A stretch of DNA of 64,000 nt from Aestuariibaculum lutulentum (GTDB lineage: Bacteria > Bacteroidota > Bacteroidia > Flavobacteriales > Flavobacteriaceae): the NCBI RefSeq assembly GCF_032926325.1, contig NZ_CP136709.1, forward strand, positions 967,501-1,031,500, in the 5' to 3' direction. Positions 1-7,814 of this stretch are shown one piece after another (the stretch's first letter is position 1; every line of letters starts with the position of its first letter). The translations under genes and the position numbers were made by a program. The notes under the pieces are model-generated. The model saw only the letters and a list, made by a program, of their open reading frames with translations, was not told the DNA's origin and did no database searches.

Positions 1-553
1 CTTTTAAGGTTTCTGAGTTGTGATTGATTAACTCACAAGGAATAATAGTTAATCCTTTGCTTGCATCTCCATTAAAGTGCTTAAATCTTTCGTGTAAAAG
101 TACTGTTAACTTAGCTGGGAAAGAACTTGGTGGTTGCATTTCGGCAGTATCGCTTTCAACGTAAGCAATACCAGCTTCAGTAGTATTAGAAATGATAAAT
201 TCTAACGTCTCTTCTTTTGCTAAACTTAAATACTCACCAAAATTAGCGTAAGGATCTACCCCTTTTACAATATTATCGATTAATTCAACTTCCTGAATTT
301 CTTCACCTTTTTTAATACCCTTCATGAAAAGCGTATATAGTCCATCCTGATCGTTTAGCATGTTTACTAAACCTCTGTCGATAGGTTGTACAACGGCAAT
401 TCCGGCATTAAAATCTGCTTTCTTATTCAACTCTTGAATCGCGTAACCGATGAAGGCTCTTAAAAAGTTTCCTTCACCAAACTGTACTATTTTAATCGGA
501 CGTTTTTCTTCAAGTCCAACGTTTGCTCTATTTAATTTTTTTATTGTTGACAT
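1..553 (-). CDS. uxaB: Tagaturonate reductase (altronate oxidoreductase), C-terminus cut by window edge
   Basis: The visible part is the N-terminal 184 residues of a mannitol-dehydrogenase-family, NAD-dependent hexonate oxidoreductase. The start contains the dinucleotide-binding segment FGEGNFLRAF, followed by VQPIDRG and the conserved SNTTEAGI stretch typical of UxaB. In this family UxaB reduces tagaturonate to altronate in galacturonate breakdown. The gene starts at the ATG at 553 and runs off the left edge, so the catalytic C-terminal half is not seen. It is the last visible gene of a minus-strand run with an ExuT-like transporter (33 bp upstream), uxaC and an SDR, which supports a hexuronate role. 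UxuB (fructuronate reductase) belongs to the same family, so the substrate is inferred from similarity and context. Confidence 0.85.
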   Translation of the reverse strand, partial: MSTIKKLNRANVGLEEKRPIKIVQFGEGNFLRAFIGYAIQELNKKADFNAGIAVVQPIDRGLVNMLNDQDGLYTLFMKGIKKGEEIQEVELIDNIVKGVDPYANFGEYLSLAKEETLEFIISNTTEAGIAYVESDTAEMQPPSSFPAKLTVLLHERFKHFNGDASKGLTIIPCELINHNSETLK

Positions 554-586
554 ATTTAATTAATAATTATTCATTGAAATTATTTG

Positions 587-2035
587 TTACATATCTGTAA
601 TAGGGCTGTATTTTGGAACCAATGTTTTCATTACACTCCACCCTATTAAGTAACAAACAGCACATATTGAGAAAATGATAAAATATCCTGCTTCTATGCC
701 TTTAAATCCAAAGAAAGACATATTGGTATTAGCACTAAAATCGAATAAAAGACCAGATCCTTTATTAATAAGAGTTGAACCAATACCACCAGCTAAACCA
801 CCAATTCCGGTAACGGTTGCAATGGCTTTTTTAGGGAACATATCTCCTACTGTTGTAAAAATGTTCGCAGACCAAGCCTGGTGAGCTGCACCAGCTATAC
901 CAATAATGATAACAGGAATCCAGTAAGTGTAATGTCCTAGAGGCTGAGCAACTAAAGCTAATAATGGAAAAAATGCAAAAATTAACATCGCTCTCATTCT
1001 ACCCGCATAAGGATTCATTCCTTTTTTCTCAACGAAATACGTTGGTAACCACCCCCCGATAATTGAAAGTAGTGTTATGGCGTATAAAATAAATAACGGG
1101 AAGGCTGCTTCGGTAGAATCCATGCCATAAACCGAACTTAAATACGCCGGTGTCCAGAATAAGAAAAACCACCAAACACCATCGGTCATAAATTTACCAA
1201 AAGCAAAAGCCCAGGTTTGTTTGTATTTGAAACAATCTGCTAACGATATTTTCTTTGTGTTTTCAGGAACATAACCTTCAATTTTACTATCCTCAAGATC
1301 ATCTTGCTGAATATATTCTAACTCGGCTGCATTTACATGTTTACTTTTCTCTGGTTTATCATACATAAACACCCAGAAGCCCATCCATACAAAACCTAAA
1401 GCACCAATAATAATAAAGGCCATTTCCCAACCATAAGCTTCAGCAATAAAAGGAATTGAAATTGGCGCAGCTAAAGCACCTACTGTTGCTCCTGCATTAA
1501 AAATACTTGTTGAGAACGCACGGTCTTTCTTCGGGAAATATTCTGCGGTTGTTTTAATAGCTGCCGGAAAGTTTCCTGCTTCACCTAATGCTAAAACAAA
1601 TCGAGCAAAAATAAACAAGGTTACACTTACAGAAATTACTAAACCTGTATCGTTAATTGTACCAATAATTTCCTTTGCTTCTTCAAAACCTACAAACCAA
1701 TGTCCTGTTATATATCCAGAAGTAGCAATACCTGCAAAAGCATGCAAACAAGCACCAACAGACCAAACTCCGATAGCCCATAAAAATCCTTTTTTGGTAT
1801 CTAAAATATCAACAAAACGACCTGCGAATATTAAAGAAATGGCATAAAAAATAGAGAATAACGCCGTTATGTTTCCATAATCGTTGTTAGTCCAGTTAAA
1901 TTCAGGAGCTATAAAATCTTTCCATGTTAGGGAAAGTACTTGCCTGTCTAAATAATTTATGGTGGTTGCCATGAATAGAAGTCCGCAGATGGTCCATCTA
2001 TACTTCGTTGCTTTTACTTTTGTGTTTTCATTCAT
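587..2035 (-). CDS. MFS transporter, hexuronate (ExuT-like) family
   Basis: This 482-residue polytopic membrane protein has about twelve hydrophobic segments. Near the N-terminus it carries NYLDRQVLSLTW, close to the NYxDRxxL signature of the anion:cation symporter branch of the major facilitator superfamily, which includes ExuT and glucarate transporters. An insertion rich in charged residues follows the sixth segment (about residues 240-270), as is usual for the central cytoplasmic loop. It sits between uxaC and uxaB on the same strand with short gaps (79 and 33 bp). Uptake of glucuronate or galacturonate through the inner membrane is therefore the most likely role. The family assignment is firm; the exact substrate is inferred. 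Confidence 0.85.
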   Translation of the reverse strand: MNENTKVKATKYRWTICGLLFMATTINYLDRQVLSLTWKDFIAPEFNWTNNDYGNITALFSIFYAISLIFAGRFVDILDTKKGFLWAIGVWSVGACLHAFAGIATSGYITGHWFVGFEEAKEIIGTINDTGLVISVSVTLFIFARFVLALGEAGNFPAAIKTTAEYFPKKDRAFSTSIFNAGATVGALAAPISIPFIAEAYGWEMAFIIIGALGFVWMGFWVFMYDKPEKSKHVNAAELEYIQQDDLEDSKIEGYVPENTKKISLADCFKYKQTWAFAFGKFMTDGVWWFFLFWTPAYLSSVYGMDSTEAAFPLFILYAITLLSIIGGWLPTYFVEKKGMNPYAGRMRAMLIFAFFPLLALVAQPLGHYTYWIPVIIIGIAGAAHQAWSANIFTTVGDMFPKKAIATVTGIGGLAGGIGSTLINKGSGLLFDFSANTNMSFFGFKGIEAGYFIIFSICAVCYLIGWSVMKTLVPKYSPITDM

Positions 2036-2114
2036 AATAAATTAGTTTATTTGGTATTTAAATAAATTTAAAATTTTCATTTGAACTTATTTAGCTTAAA
2101 GCTCTTAATTCTAT

Positions 2115-3515
2115 TTAAAATTTGAAATATTCTTTTGCATTGAAATAACTGATATCCGAAACCATTTTACCAATCCATTCCATATCGTTTGGTAATTCGC
2201 CGCGTTGTATTTCATCTCCTAAAAGATTACATAAAATACGTCTGAAATATTCGTGTCTTGGGAATGATAAGAAACTTCTTGAATCTGTTAACATACCAAC
2301 AAAACAACTAATTAATCCCATATTAGATAAAGCGTTTAACTGTTTTGTCATCCCGTCTTTCTGGTCTAAGAACCACCATCCGGAACCAAACTGCACCTTA
2401 CCTCTTACACTACCATCGTTAAAGTTACCAATCATGGTTGCCATAACTTCATTATCGGCAGGGTTTAAGTTATAAATAATCGTTTTAGTTAATTTATCTT
2501 TACTATCTAAAGCATTTAAGAATGCAGATAATTTTTGTGCTTGCGGATAATCACCAATAGAATCCCAACCAGTATCAGGACCTAGAATGCGGTGCATACG
2601 TGCGTTATTGTTTCTTAAAGCTCCTAAGTGAAATTGTTGTACCCATCCAAATTCATGGTAGGTTTCACATAAATATACTAAAATAGCACTTTGGAATTTT
2701 AATGCTTCCTCGTTTGTTAGATCTTTTCCTTCTCTTTTCTTCGCAAAAATGGCTTTAACTTCAGCTTCAGTATAAGCTTCGAAATAGATTTGATCTAATC
2801 CGTGGTCACATAAAGAACACCCGTTTGCATTAAAATATTCAATACGCTTTCTTAAAGCGCTAAGTAAATCATCATAAGAATTGATTTCAACTTCAGCCGA
2901 TTTACCTAAGGCGTTTACATACTCATTGTACCCGTCGGCATTGATTAAAATAGCTTTATCAGGACGGAATGCCGTACTTACCTTTACGTTATAATCAGAC
3001 TTAGCCAAAGCTTGATGATGCTCTAAAGTATCGATAGGATCTTCTGTAGTACAAACAACCTCTGCATTTACCTTATTTAATAACTGACGACAGCTGTAAC
3101 TTCCTGAAGTTAACTGCTCCTGAGTTTGATCCCATACTTTTTCAGCTGTTTTTTCACTTAATAAATCGGTGATACCAAAATATCTCGTTAACTCTAAATG
3201 CGTCCAGTGGTATAAAGGATTACGCATGGTGTAAGGTACCGTTTTAGCCCAGTTTAAAAACTTGTCTTTATCTGAACCGTCTCCAGTTATAAACTTTTCG
3301 TTTACACCTAAAGTTCGCATAGCTCTCCATTTGTAATGGTCGCCATTAATCCAAACATTTGTAATATTGTTAAACGTCTTATCCTCTGCTATTTGTTGTG
3401 GTGGCAGGTGATTGTGATAATCGATAATAGGCTGATTTTTTGAGTACTCGTGGTATAACTCTTCAGCATACTTATTTTCTAATAGAAAATTGTCGTGAAT
3501 GAATGTTTTGCTCAT
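2115..3515 (-). CDS. uxaC: Glucuronate isomerase
   Basis: At 466 residues this matches the usual length of UxaC, an amidohydrolase-fold uronate isomerase that converts glucuronate to fructuronate and galacturonate to tagaturonate. Visible family features are the N-terminal metal-binding-type motif DYHNHLPP (about residue 32) and the C-terminal segment TDSRSFLSFPRHEYFRRI. It is transcribed with the downstream ExuT-like transporter and uxaB and follows the SDR gene after 31 bp, so it is probably part of one hexuronate operon driven from the promoter/operator near 4444-4465. No frameshift or missing segment is seen. Confidence 0.95.
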   Translation of the reverse strand: MSKTFIHDNFLLENKYAEELYHEYSKNQPIIDYHNHLPPQQIAEDKTFNNITNVWINGDHYKWRAMRTLGVNEKFITGDGSDKDKFLNWAKTVPYTMRNPLYHWTHLELTRYFGITDLLSEKTAEKVWDQTQEQLTSGSYSCRQLLNKVNAEVVCTTEDPIDTLEHHQALAKSDYNVKVSTAFRPDKAILINADGYNEYVNALGKSAEVEINSYDDLLSALRKRIEYFNANGCSLCDHGLDQIYFEAYTEAEVKAIFAKKREGKDLTNEEALKFQSAILVYLCETYHEFGWVQQFHLGALRNNNARMHRILGPDTGWDSIGDYPQAQKLSAFLNALDSKDKLTKTIIYNLNPADNEVMATMIGNFNDGSVRGKVQFGSGWWFLDQKDGMTKQLNALSNMGLISCFVGMLTDSRSFLSFPRHEYFRRILCNLLGDEIQRGELPNDMEWIGKMVSDISYFNAKEYFKF

Positions 3516-3546
3516 TTTAATTTCTTAATAATAATTTGTCTTTTAT

Positions 3547-4332
3547 TTAGTCTTCGTTTGATGGCTTTCCAATAGTAGCAAGAATACCACCATCAACATA
3601 AACGACCTGGCCGTTTACAAAATCACTAGCCTTAGAAGCTAAAAAGATAGCTGCTCCAGCTAAATCTTCAGGATCTCCCCAACGTGCAGCAGGGGTCCTG
3701 TTTATAATAAATTCATTGAATGGGTGACCATCAACACGAATAGGTTCTGTTTGACTGGTTGCAAAATAACCAGGTCCAATACCATTTACTTGTATATTGT
3801 GCTTAGCCCACTCGGTAGCTAAGTTTTGGGTTAACATTTTTAAGCCGCCTTTTGCTGCTGCATAAGCAGAAACGCTATTTCTACCAAGTTCACTCATCAT
3901 AGAGCAGATATTGATAATTTTTCCTTCTTTACGCTCAATCATTTGCTTAGCAACCAACTGCGACATAATAAAAGGTCCTACCAAATCCACATCTATTACA
4001 CGTCTGAAATCTTCAACCGGCATAGTAATTGCCAACTCTCTTTTAATAATTCCGGCATTATTAACCAAAATATGAATATCACCAATTTCTTTTGCGATAA
4101 TATCCATATGCTTTTTAGCATCTTCTTCGTTTGTAACGTCAAATAAATATCCTGAAGCAGTAAACCCTTGACCTCTGTAGTGATTTAGAGCGTCTTCCAT
4201 CTTAGATGGGGTTGTTCCCGTTATAACAAGCTCGGCACCAGCACTTGCAAGTCCATCGGCCATAGCCATTCCTAAACCATGAGTACCTCCTGTAATAAGT
4301 GCTCTTTTTCCTTTTAAATTAAATAAATTCAT
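3547..4332 (-). CDS. SDR-family oxidoreductase of hexuronate operon (KduD / gluconate 5-dehydrogenase type)
   Basis: This is a 261-residue classical short-chain dehydrogenase. The Rossmann motif TGGTHGLGMA is at residues 15-24, LVNNAGI near residue 88, the catalytic YAAAK near residue 158, and a VNGQVVYVDGG C-terminus is typical of KduD and gluconate 5-dehydrogenases. It is the first gene of the minus-strand operon with uxaC, the transporter and uxaB. A keto-sugar acid is a likely substrate, for example fructuronate to mannonate (standing in for UxuB) or a 2,5-diketo acid as in KduD. The sequence alone does not decide between these. The leader contains a palindromic operator at 4444-4457. Confidence 0.85.
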   Translation of the reverse strand: MNLFNLKGKRALITGGTHGLGMAMADGLASAGAELVITGTTPSKMEDALNHYRGQGFTASGYLFDVTNEEDAKKHMDIIAKEIGDIHILVNNAGIIKRELAITMPVEDFRRVIDVDLVGPFIMSQLVAKQMIERKEGKIINICSMMSELGRNSVSAYAAAKGGLKMLTQNLATEWAKHNIQVNGIGPGYFATSQTEPIRVDGHPFNEFIINRTPAARWGDPEDLAGAAIFLASKASDFVNGQVVYVDGGILATIGKPSNED

Positions 4333-4443
4333 TGTCTTATATTAATTTGTTTCCTTTAGTAAAAATCCTTTATAATTTTAGGCTTTAATCTATTAAAAAA
4401 CAAAGCGTTCAGTTTAGTTAATCGTTTAAGCTAAAAATTCTAA

Positions 4444-4457
4444 CGTAATCGATTACG
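4444..4457. promoter_or_regulatory. Palindromic operator of the hexuronate operon
   Basis: CGTAATCGATTACG is a perfect 14-bp palindrome with a central CG, the form usual for LacI-family operators. It lies immediately downstream of a TATTTTTG -7 box read on the minus strand (4465-4458), so a bound protein would cover the transcription start of the SDR-uxaC-transporter-uxaB operon. This position suggests repression relieved by a hexuronate-derived inducer. The regulator is not adjacent. The only LacI-type gene in the window is at 23992-24996. Confidence 0.7.
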
Positions 4458-4465
4458 CAAAAATA
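4458..4465 (-). promoter_or_regulatory. -7 promoter box (TATTTTTG) of the hexuronate operon
   Basis: Read on the minus strand this matches TAnnTTTG, the Bacteroidota -7 element. It is about 126 bp upstream of the SDR start at 4332. I see no clear TTG at the -33 position, so the promoter is supported mainly by the -7 match and the adjoining palindrome. The rest of the 4333-4771 gap holds the terminator of the upstream GH20 gene and AT-rich sequence in which I recognise nothing else. Confidence 0.5.
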
Positions 4466-4680
4466 ATTAATTTAGGGATTACTCACTACCTAAATTAACA
4501 TTATCACTAAAAAAAAGCATTATTTTCAAAGATTAGTCTGTAAATATATAAATTATTGAGTGATTTGTTAATCTCATCAAGCAAATTGTAATGACAAAAG
4601 GTTTAAAAATTACCTTAACAGAATATTAAACCAATACAATTATTTAAAACTCAAATAACACCTAAAAATATATAAGCTAA

Positions 4681-4727
4681 AAAAGGTTGACTGTAAAACA
4701 TAATTTGCTAAAATACAGACAACCTTT
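4681..4727 (-). terminator. Intrinsic terminator of the GH20 gene
   Basis: AAAGGTTG at 4682-4689 pairs with CAACCTTT at 4720-4727, and CTGTA at 4691-4695 pairs with TACAG at 4714-4718, with one mismatch between the two stems. On the minus strand the stem is followed by a T-rich run, and it lies about 45 bp past the stop codon at 4772. This separates the hexosaminidase from the hexuronate operon. Confidence 0.7.
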
Positions 4728-4771
4728 CAAAGGTATTAAAACCCTTTTTATTTCCTTTACAACTTTGGTTT

Positions 4772-6388
4772 TTATTCGATTTTATAACTATTAATTCCTA
4801 AAGCATCCCATCCTTTTTTAACTTCAGTAAGTGCTATTTTAAAACTTTCAAAGTCTTTATTTTCTAAAGCTGTCCAACCTACCTCTGCATAAGCGGCTAT
4901 TCTTGGAAAAGTTTGATATTCTATATCTTTATTTGTAGGCGTCCATTCACTCCACATCTGACAACCTAATCCGTAAATATTTTTATGATATTTTTCATCC
5001 AGTCCTTCCGGAATCGGATTAAAACGATAAGCCTTTTCTAAAGGAATACCTTTATACTTATAATCCAGGTAAGTAAATTTATGCCAAGAATTAACTATGC
5101 CGTAACCTTTACTTGCTGCCTCGGTTAAAAGATTTATATCTCCTTTCCAGAAATGCACCACGACATTCTTAGCCAACTCAGTTTCCGCTTCCTCATCATC
5201 CTTTTTCTCTTCAAAATCAAAGTGCAGTTTTTTACCCATAATCTCATTCCATCCCATCATTCTTCTACCGTGCTCCTGCATAAATATCGAAATCTTATTA
5301 ACAAAATCGATTTGCAAATCGGCAGGTGTGTTAATGCCATGTTCTTTCATGTATTGTTGTACTCTTGAAGACTTTTCCCAAACTTCATAAGGCACTTCAT
5401 CTCCACCAATATGAATAACATCCGACGGAAATAAATCAAATAATTCTAACAAAACATCTTTAACAAACTGAATGGTCTCTGGTTTTGAAACATCATAATT
5501 ATCATAATGACGTCCAAACTTAACCGGCACATCAATATCTTCTCCTTTAGTTCCTAACCATGTATATGCTGCAATAGCCGCACTGGAATGTCCTGGCATT
5601 TCAAATTCCGGTACAATTTTAATATTTCTCTCAGCAGCATAAGCCACAATATCCCTTATTTGCTCTTGCGTATAAAACCCTCCGTGAGGCTCACCCGAGG
5701 TTTTACCACTTTTCCATGTTTCTATTTCGCTATCGGTTCTAAAAGCTCCTACTTTTGTTAATAAAGGGTATTTTTTTATTTCTATTCGCCATCCGGCATC
5801 ATCGGTTAAATGCCAGTGAAACACATTCATTTTTAAAGCCGCCATTTGGTCAAGCATTTGTTTCACAAAAGCTTCACCATGAAAGTAACGCGCTTCATCT
5901 AACATATAGGCACGCCATTTAAATCGCGGTGCGTCTCTAACTTCAATAGAAGGAATTAACCACTTAACCTTATCTTCACCTTCTCCACCACCTTCCGACA
6001 GTAATTGATTCAATGTCTGAACAGCGTAAAATGCCCCTGCTCTACTATTTGACTTTATTATAATAGTTTCTGGAGTCACTAATAAAGTGTATGCTTCATC
6101 TTGAAGCGTATTGTCTTTTTTAAATTCAATATCTGCTTTTCGACCTTCAACTAGTTTAGATTGATTCCCTGTTTTAGATTTTAACAAATTGCTTAAGTAG
6201 TTAGCTGTTTGTTTTTGATCATAATTTTCAAAAGAAATCTTTATACTTTTTTTAATCGAAAATGAAGATTTTCCCAGCACCACATTTAAAGGTTTAGGCA
6301 ATAAGGTAACCTCTGAAGCTGTAAAAGTTTTGTTCTTTTCGGAAGCACTTAAAAGTGTTACAAAAAACAAACAAAGTAAGTAACGCAT
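4772..6388 (-). CDS. Secreted beta-N-acetylhexosaminidase, GH20
   Basis: The protein has 538 residues with a hydrophobic N-terminal signal (MRYLLCLFFVTLLS). A GH20b-type N-terminal domain covers roughly residues 25-150. The catalytic (beta/alpha)8 domain starts at about residue 153 (PRFKWRAYMLD). The signature HIGGDE near residue 330 holds the Asp-Glu pair used for substrate-assisted catalysis. GH20 enzymes remove terminal GlcNAc or GalNAc from chitin oligomers and glycans, here probably in the periplasm or outer membrane. It is a single-gene unit: its own terminator lies downstream, and a palindrome overlaps its probable promoter at 6417-6436. The insert at about residues 390-415 is acidic and low in complexity (DFEEKKDDEEAETE). 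Confidence 0.93.
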   Translation of the reverse strand: MRYLLCLFFVTLLSASEKNKTFTASEVTLLPKPLNVVLGKSSFSIKKSIKISFENYDQKQTANYLSNLLKSKTGNQSKLVEGRKADIEFKKDNTLQDEAYTLLVTPETIIIKSNSRAGAFYAVQTLNQLLSEGGGEGEDKVKWLIPSIEVRDAPRFKWRAYMLDEARYFHGEAFVKQMLDQMAALKMNVFHWHLTDDAGWRIEIKKYPLLTKVGAFRTDSEIETWKSGKTSGEPHGGFYTQEQIRDIVAYAAERNIKIVPEFEMPGHSSAAIAAYTWLGTKGEDIDVPVKFGRHYDNYDVSKPETIQFVKDVLLELFDLFPSDVIHIGGDEVPYEVWEKSSRVQQYMKEHGINTPADLQIDFVNKISIFMQEHGRRMMGWNEIMGKKLHFDFEEKKDDEEAETELAKNVVVHFWKGDINLLTEAASKGYGIVNSWHKFTYLDYKYKGIPLEKAYRFNPIPEGLDEKYHKNIYGLGCQMWSEWTPTNKDIEYQTFPRIAAYAEVGWTALENKDFESFKIALTEVKKGWDALGINSYKIE

Positions 6389-6416
6389 TGATAGTAAGTA
6401 TTAATTATTTTTTAAC

Positions 6417-6436
6417 TGTGTTCGAACACAAACATA
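6417..6436 (-). promoter_or_regulatory. Promoter -7 box with overlapping 14-bp palindromic operator, upstream of GH20
   Basis: TGTGTTCGAACACA at 6417-6430 is a perfect palindrome with a central CG. It overlaps by 2 bp a TATGTTTG -7 box read on the minus strand (6436-6429), 29-41 bp upstream of the GH20 start at 6388. The geometry (operator just downstream of the -7 box) is the same as at the hexuronate operon, but the half-site differs, so another regulator is likely. Repression of the hexosaminidase is the simplest reading. Confidence 0.6.
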
Positions 6437-6513
6437 ATTAAATTTAATAATATTATACCGCAAATTATTATCCTATTTAATTTTGAAATAGAATAGAACT
6501 TGATCTCGACTTT

Positions 6514-6723
6514 TTAAAACACTTTTCTTAACAACCTAATCAAGGCCAAAATTTTCACATATTTATTAGAAAAAACTGAAGACACTAAATTAGAAGGCAT
6601 ACTTATAACTTCTTTCAACTCATAGCCACTTTGTTTCATTTTTTCGAGTGCGATTTGCCGCTCTAAAGCGTGTACTTTTAAATCGAACCGTACTTCTTCT
6701 ATATTGTTATATTTCCTTTTCAT
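6514..6723 (-). CDS. Small conserved-type protein, unknown function (69 aa)
   Basis: This is a 69-residue basic protein with a charged, probably helical N-terminal half (residues 1-40) and a short hydrophobic stretch near the C-terminus (YVKILALIRLL). It overlaps the upstream holin-like gene by 17 bp in another frame, the usual sign of translational coupling, and closes a three-gene minus-strand group with the holin-like and YtxH-like genes. I do not recognise a named family. A role with the two membrane/stress proteins upstream is inferred only from gene order. Confidence 0.7.
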   Translation of the reverse strand: MKRKYNNIEEVRFDLKVHALERQIALEKMKQSGYELKEVISMPSNLVSSVFSNKYVKILALIRLLRKVF

Positions 6724-7078
6724 CTTTATCTGAATTAAAAAAATTATCTGATACGTTACTAATTACCGTGTTGTCAATTCGTCGCCTAAACGCGAAAGCC
6801 AACCCCATTAACAAAATAAGCGTAATTCCGATAATTAAACACGCTAAAGGCATGCTATTTAACCATTCTCCTAAGGCTATTGCACCAGCTACAGAAACGA
6901 AAAACAGACCCGCAAAACCCAAACCCAGAATAATAAAAAATTTAATCAAAAAACTTAAGGTTAACGACAACTGCTCAAAAATCTTAAGTTTAATATATTT
7001 TTCTGAAGACTTTAAATACTCGTCGCCATGCTGAAAGGTATCTTGAGCTTTCACGTTCAATGCATCTAAAATTTTCAT
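6707..7078 (-). CDS. Phage-holin-superfamily-type membrane protein (PF07332-like)
   Basis: The product has 123 residues. An amphipathic N-terminal segment (about residues 1-35) precedes two transmembrane helices at roughly 42-68 and 76-100 and a short charged tail. The layout and the sequence around FFIILGLGFAGLFF resemble the small two-helix 'holin-X / DUF1469' family found next to YtxH proteins in many Bacteroidota. Despite the name this is not evidence of a phage: no phage genes are near. It starts 1 bp after the YtxH-like gene ends and overlaps the 69-residue gene downstream, so the three are almost certainly one operon. Confidence 0.75.
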   Translation of the reverse strand: MKILDALNVKAQDTFQHGDEYLKSSEKYIKLKIFEQLSLTLSFLIKFFIILGLGFAGLFFVSVAGAIALGEWLNSMPLACLIIGITLILLMGLAFAFRRRIDNTVISNVSDNFFNSDKDEKEI

Positions 7079-7079
7079 A

Positions 7080-7409
7080 TTACGATTTTTGATACTTTTT
7101 ATTTTTAGCTTTAAGTTCGGCTAATTTTTTTTCCAGTAAACTGATGGCATCATCAGCTTTGTAACTTGCGTTAGACATGAGTTGTTCTAACTCATCTTCT
7201 AACGAAGCTTGTTTTTGCTTAACGGTATTCGAGATATTTTCAGCAGTTTCATGTATATTCTCAGACATTTTGTCTTTTACACTCTGCGCTTCATCTACAA
7301 TTTTTTTTCGAGTTACTGTGCCTTTATCCGGAGCAAATAAAACACCTAAAACGGTTCCAACGGCTGTTCCTACTAAAAAACCTAAAACGGCTCCACTACC
7401 TTTTCCCAT
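7080..7409 (-). CDS. YtxH domain protein
   Basis: This 109-residue protein starts MGKGSGAVLGFLVGTAVG, the glycine-rich membrane helix and LFAPDKG motif of YtxH general-stress proteins, followed by a long charged helix (residues 30-105) likely to form a coiled coil. The ORF can be extended upstream by ten codons to 7439, but the family N-terminus and the absence of conserved-looking residues in that extension favour the ATG at 7409. It is the first gene of a three-gene minus-strand operon. YtxH proteins are linked to envelope stress, but no enzymatic role is known. Confidence 0.85.
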   Translation of the reverse strand: MGKGSGAVLGFLVGTAVGTVLGVLFAPDKGTVTRKKIVDEAQSVKDKMSENIHETAENISNTVKQKQASLEDELEQLMSNASYKADDAISLLEKKLAELKAKNKKYQKS

Positions 7410-7630
7410 AATATAATGTATTAAAGTTATGACTTTCATAAATTTAATAAATTAAAATCTTACAATAGCTTGATTTGTTTAATATTCACAGAACTACCTT
7501 ACTTGATATCTCACACAGTAAGCTTCAACAAAAAAAATGATAAACCAAAAATTATATAATAATTTGAGAAGAAATAAAAGGTCTAAAAATAAAAAAAGCT
7601 CCTCAAAATTGAGAAGCTTACCCTTTGTTG

Positions 7631-7712
7631 TGCGGGCGGGGAGACTCGAACTCCCACACCTCGCGGCACTAGATCCTAAGTCTAGCGTGTCTACCAATTC
7701 CACCACGCCCGC
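7631..7712 (-). tRNA. tRNA-Leu (anticodon UAG)
   Basis: On the minus strand the molecule begins GCGGGCGTGGTGGAATTGG and closes with a matching acceptor stem (GCGGGCG with CGCCCGC, discriminator A at 7631). The anticodon stem CTAGA/TCTAG encloses loop CTTAGGA, giving anticodon TAG. A long variable arm makes it a class II tRNA, and TTCGAGT forms the T loop. CCA is not encoded. A TATATTTG -7 box lies at 7730-7723. ORFs read across this region are artefacts. Confidence 0.97.
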
Positions 7713-7722
7713 AAAGAGGTTG

Positions 7723-7730
7723 CAAATATA
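7723..7730 (-). promoter_or_regulatory. -7 box (TATATTTG) of tRNA-Leu
   Basis: Read on the minus strand this matches TAnnTTTG and ends 11 bp before the tRNA 5' end. The same octamer precedes both tRNA-Asp genes in this window at a similar distance. Confidence 0.65.
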
Positions 7731-7785
7731 AACAAGATTTTGAAATTGCAAACACCTATCTCAAAAAAAAACATTCTTTTTTTTA

Positions 7786-7793
7786 TACTTTTG
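7786..7793 (+). promoter_or_regulatory. -7 box (TACTTTTG) of the M20 peptidase gene
   Basis: This TAnnTTTG match ends 21 bp upstream of the ATG at 7815. Transcription from here would begin near 7798, which rules out an ORF start at 7740 and fixes 7815 as the translation start. A clear -33 TTG is not seen. Confidence 0.5.
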
Positions 7794-7814
7794 TATCAAA
7801 ATTTGCATAACTCT

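Noticed and set aside
6707..7078. Phage holin as a sign of a prophage
   Set aside because: No phage structural, integrase or lysis genes are nearby. The gene sits in a YtxH-type operon common in Bacteroidota.
7494..7751. Open frames on both strands across 7494-7751
   Set aside because: They cross the tRNA-Leu gene at 7631-7712 and contain no family signal; they are by-products of the tRNA sequence.
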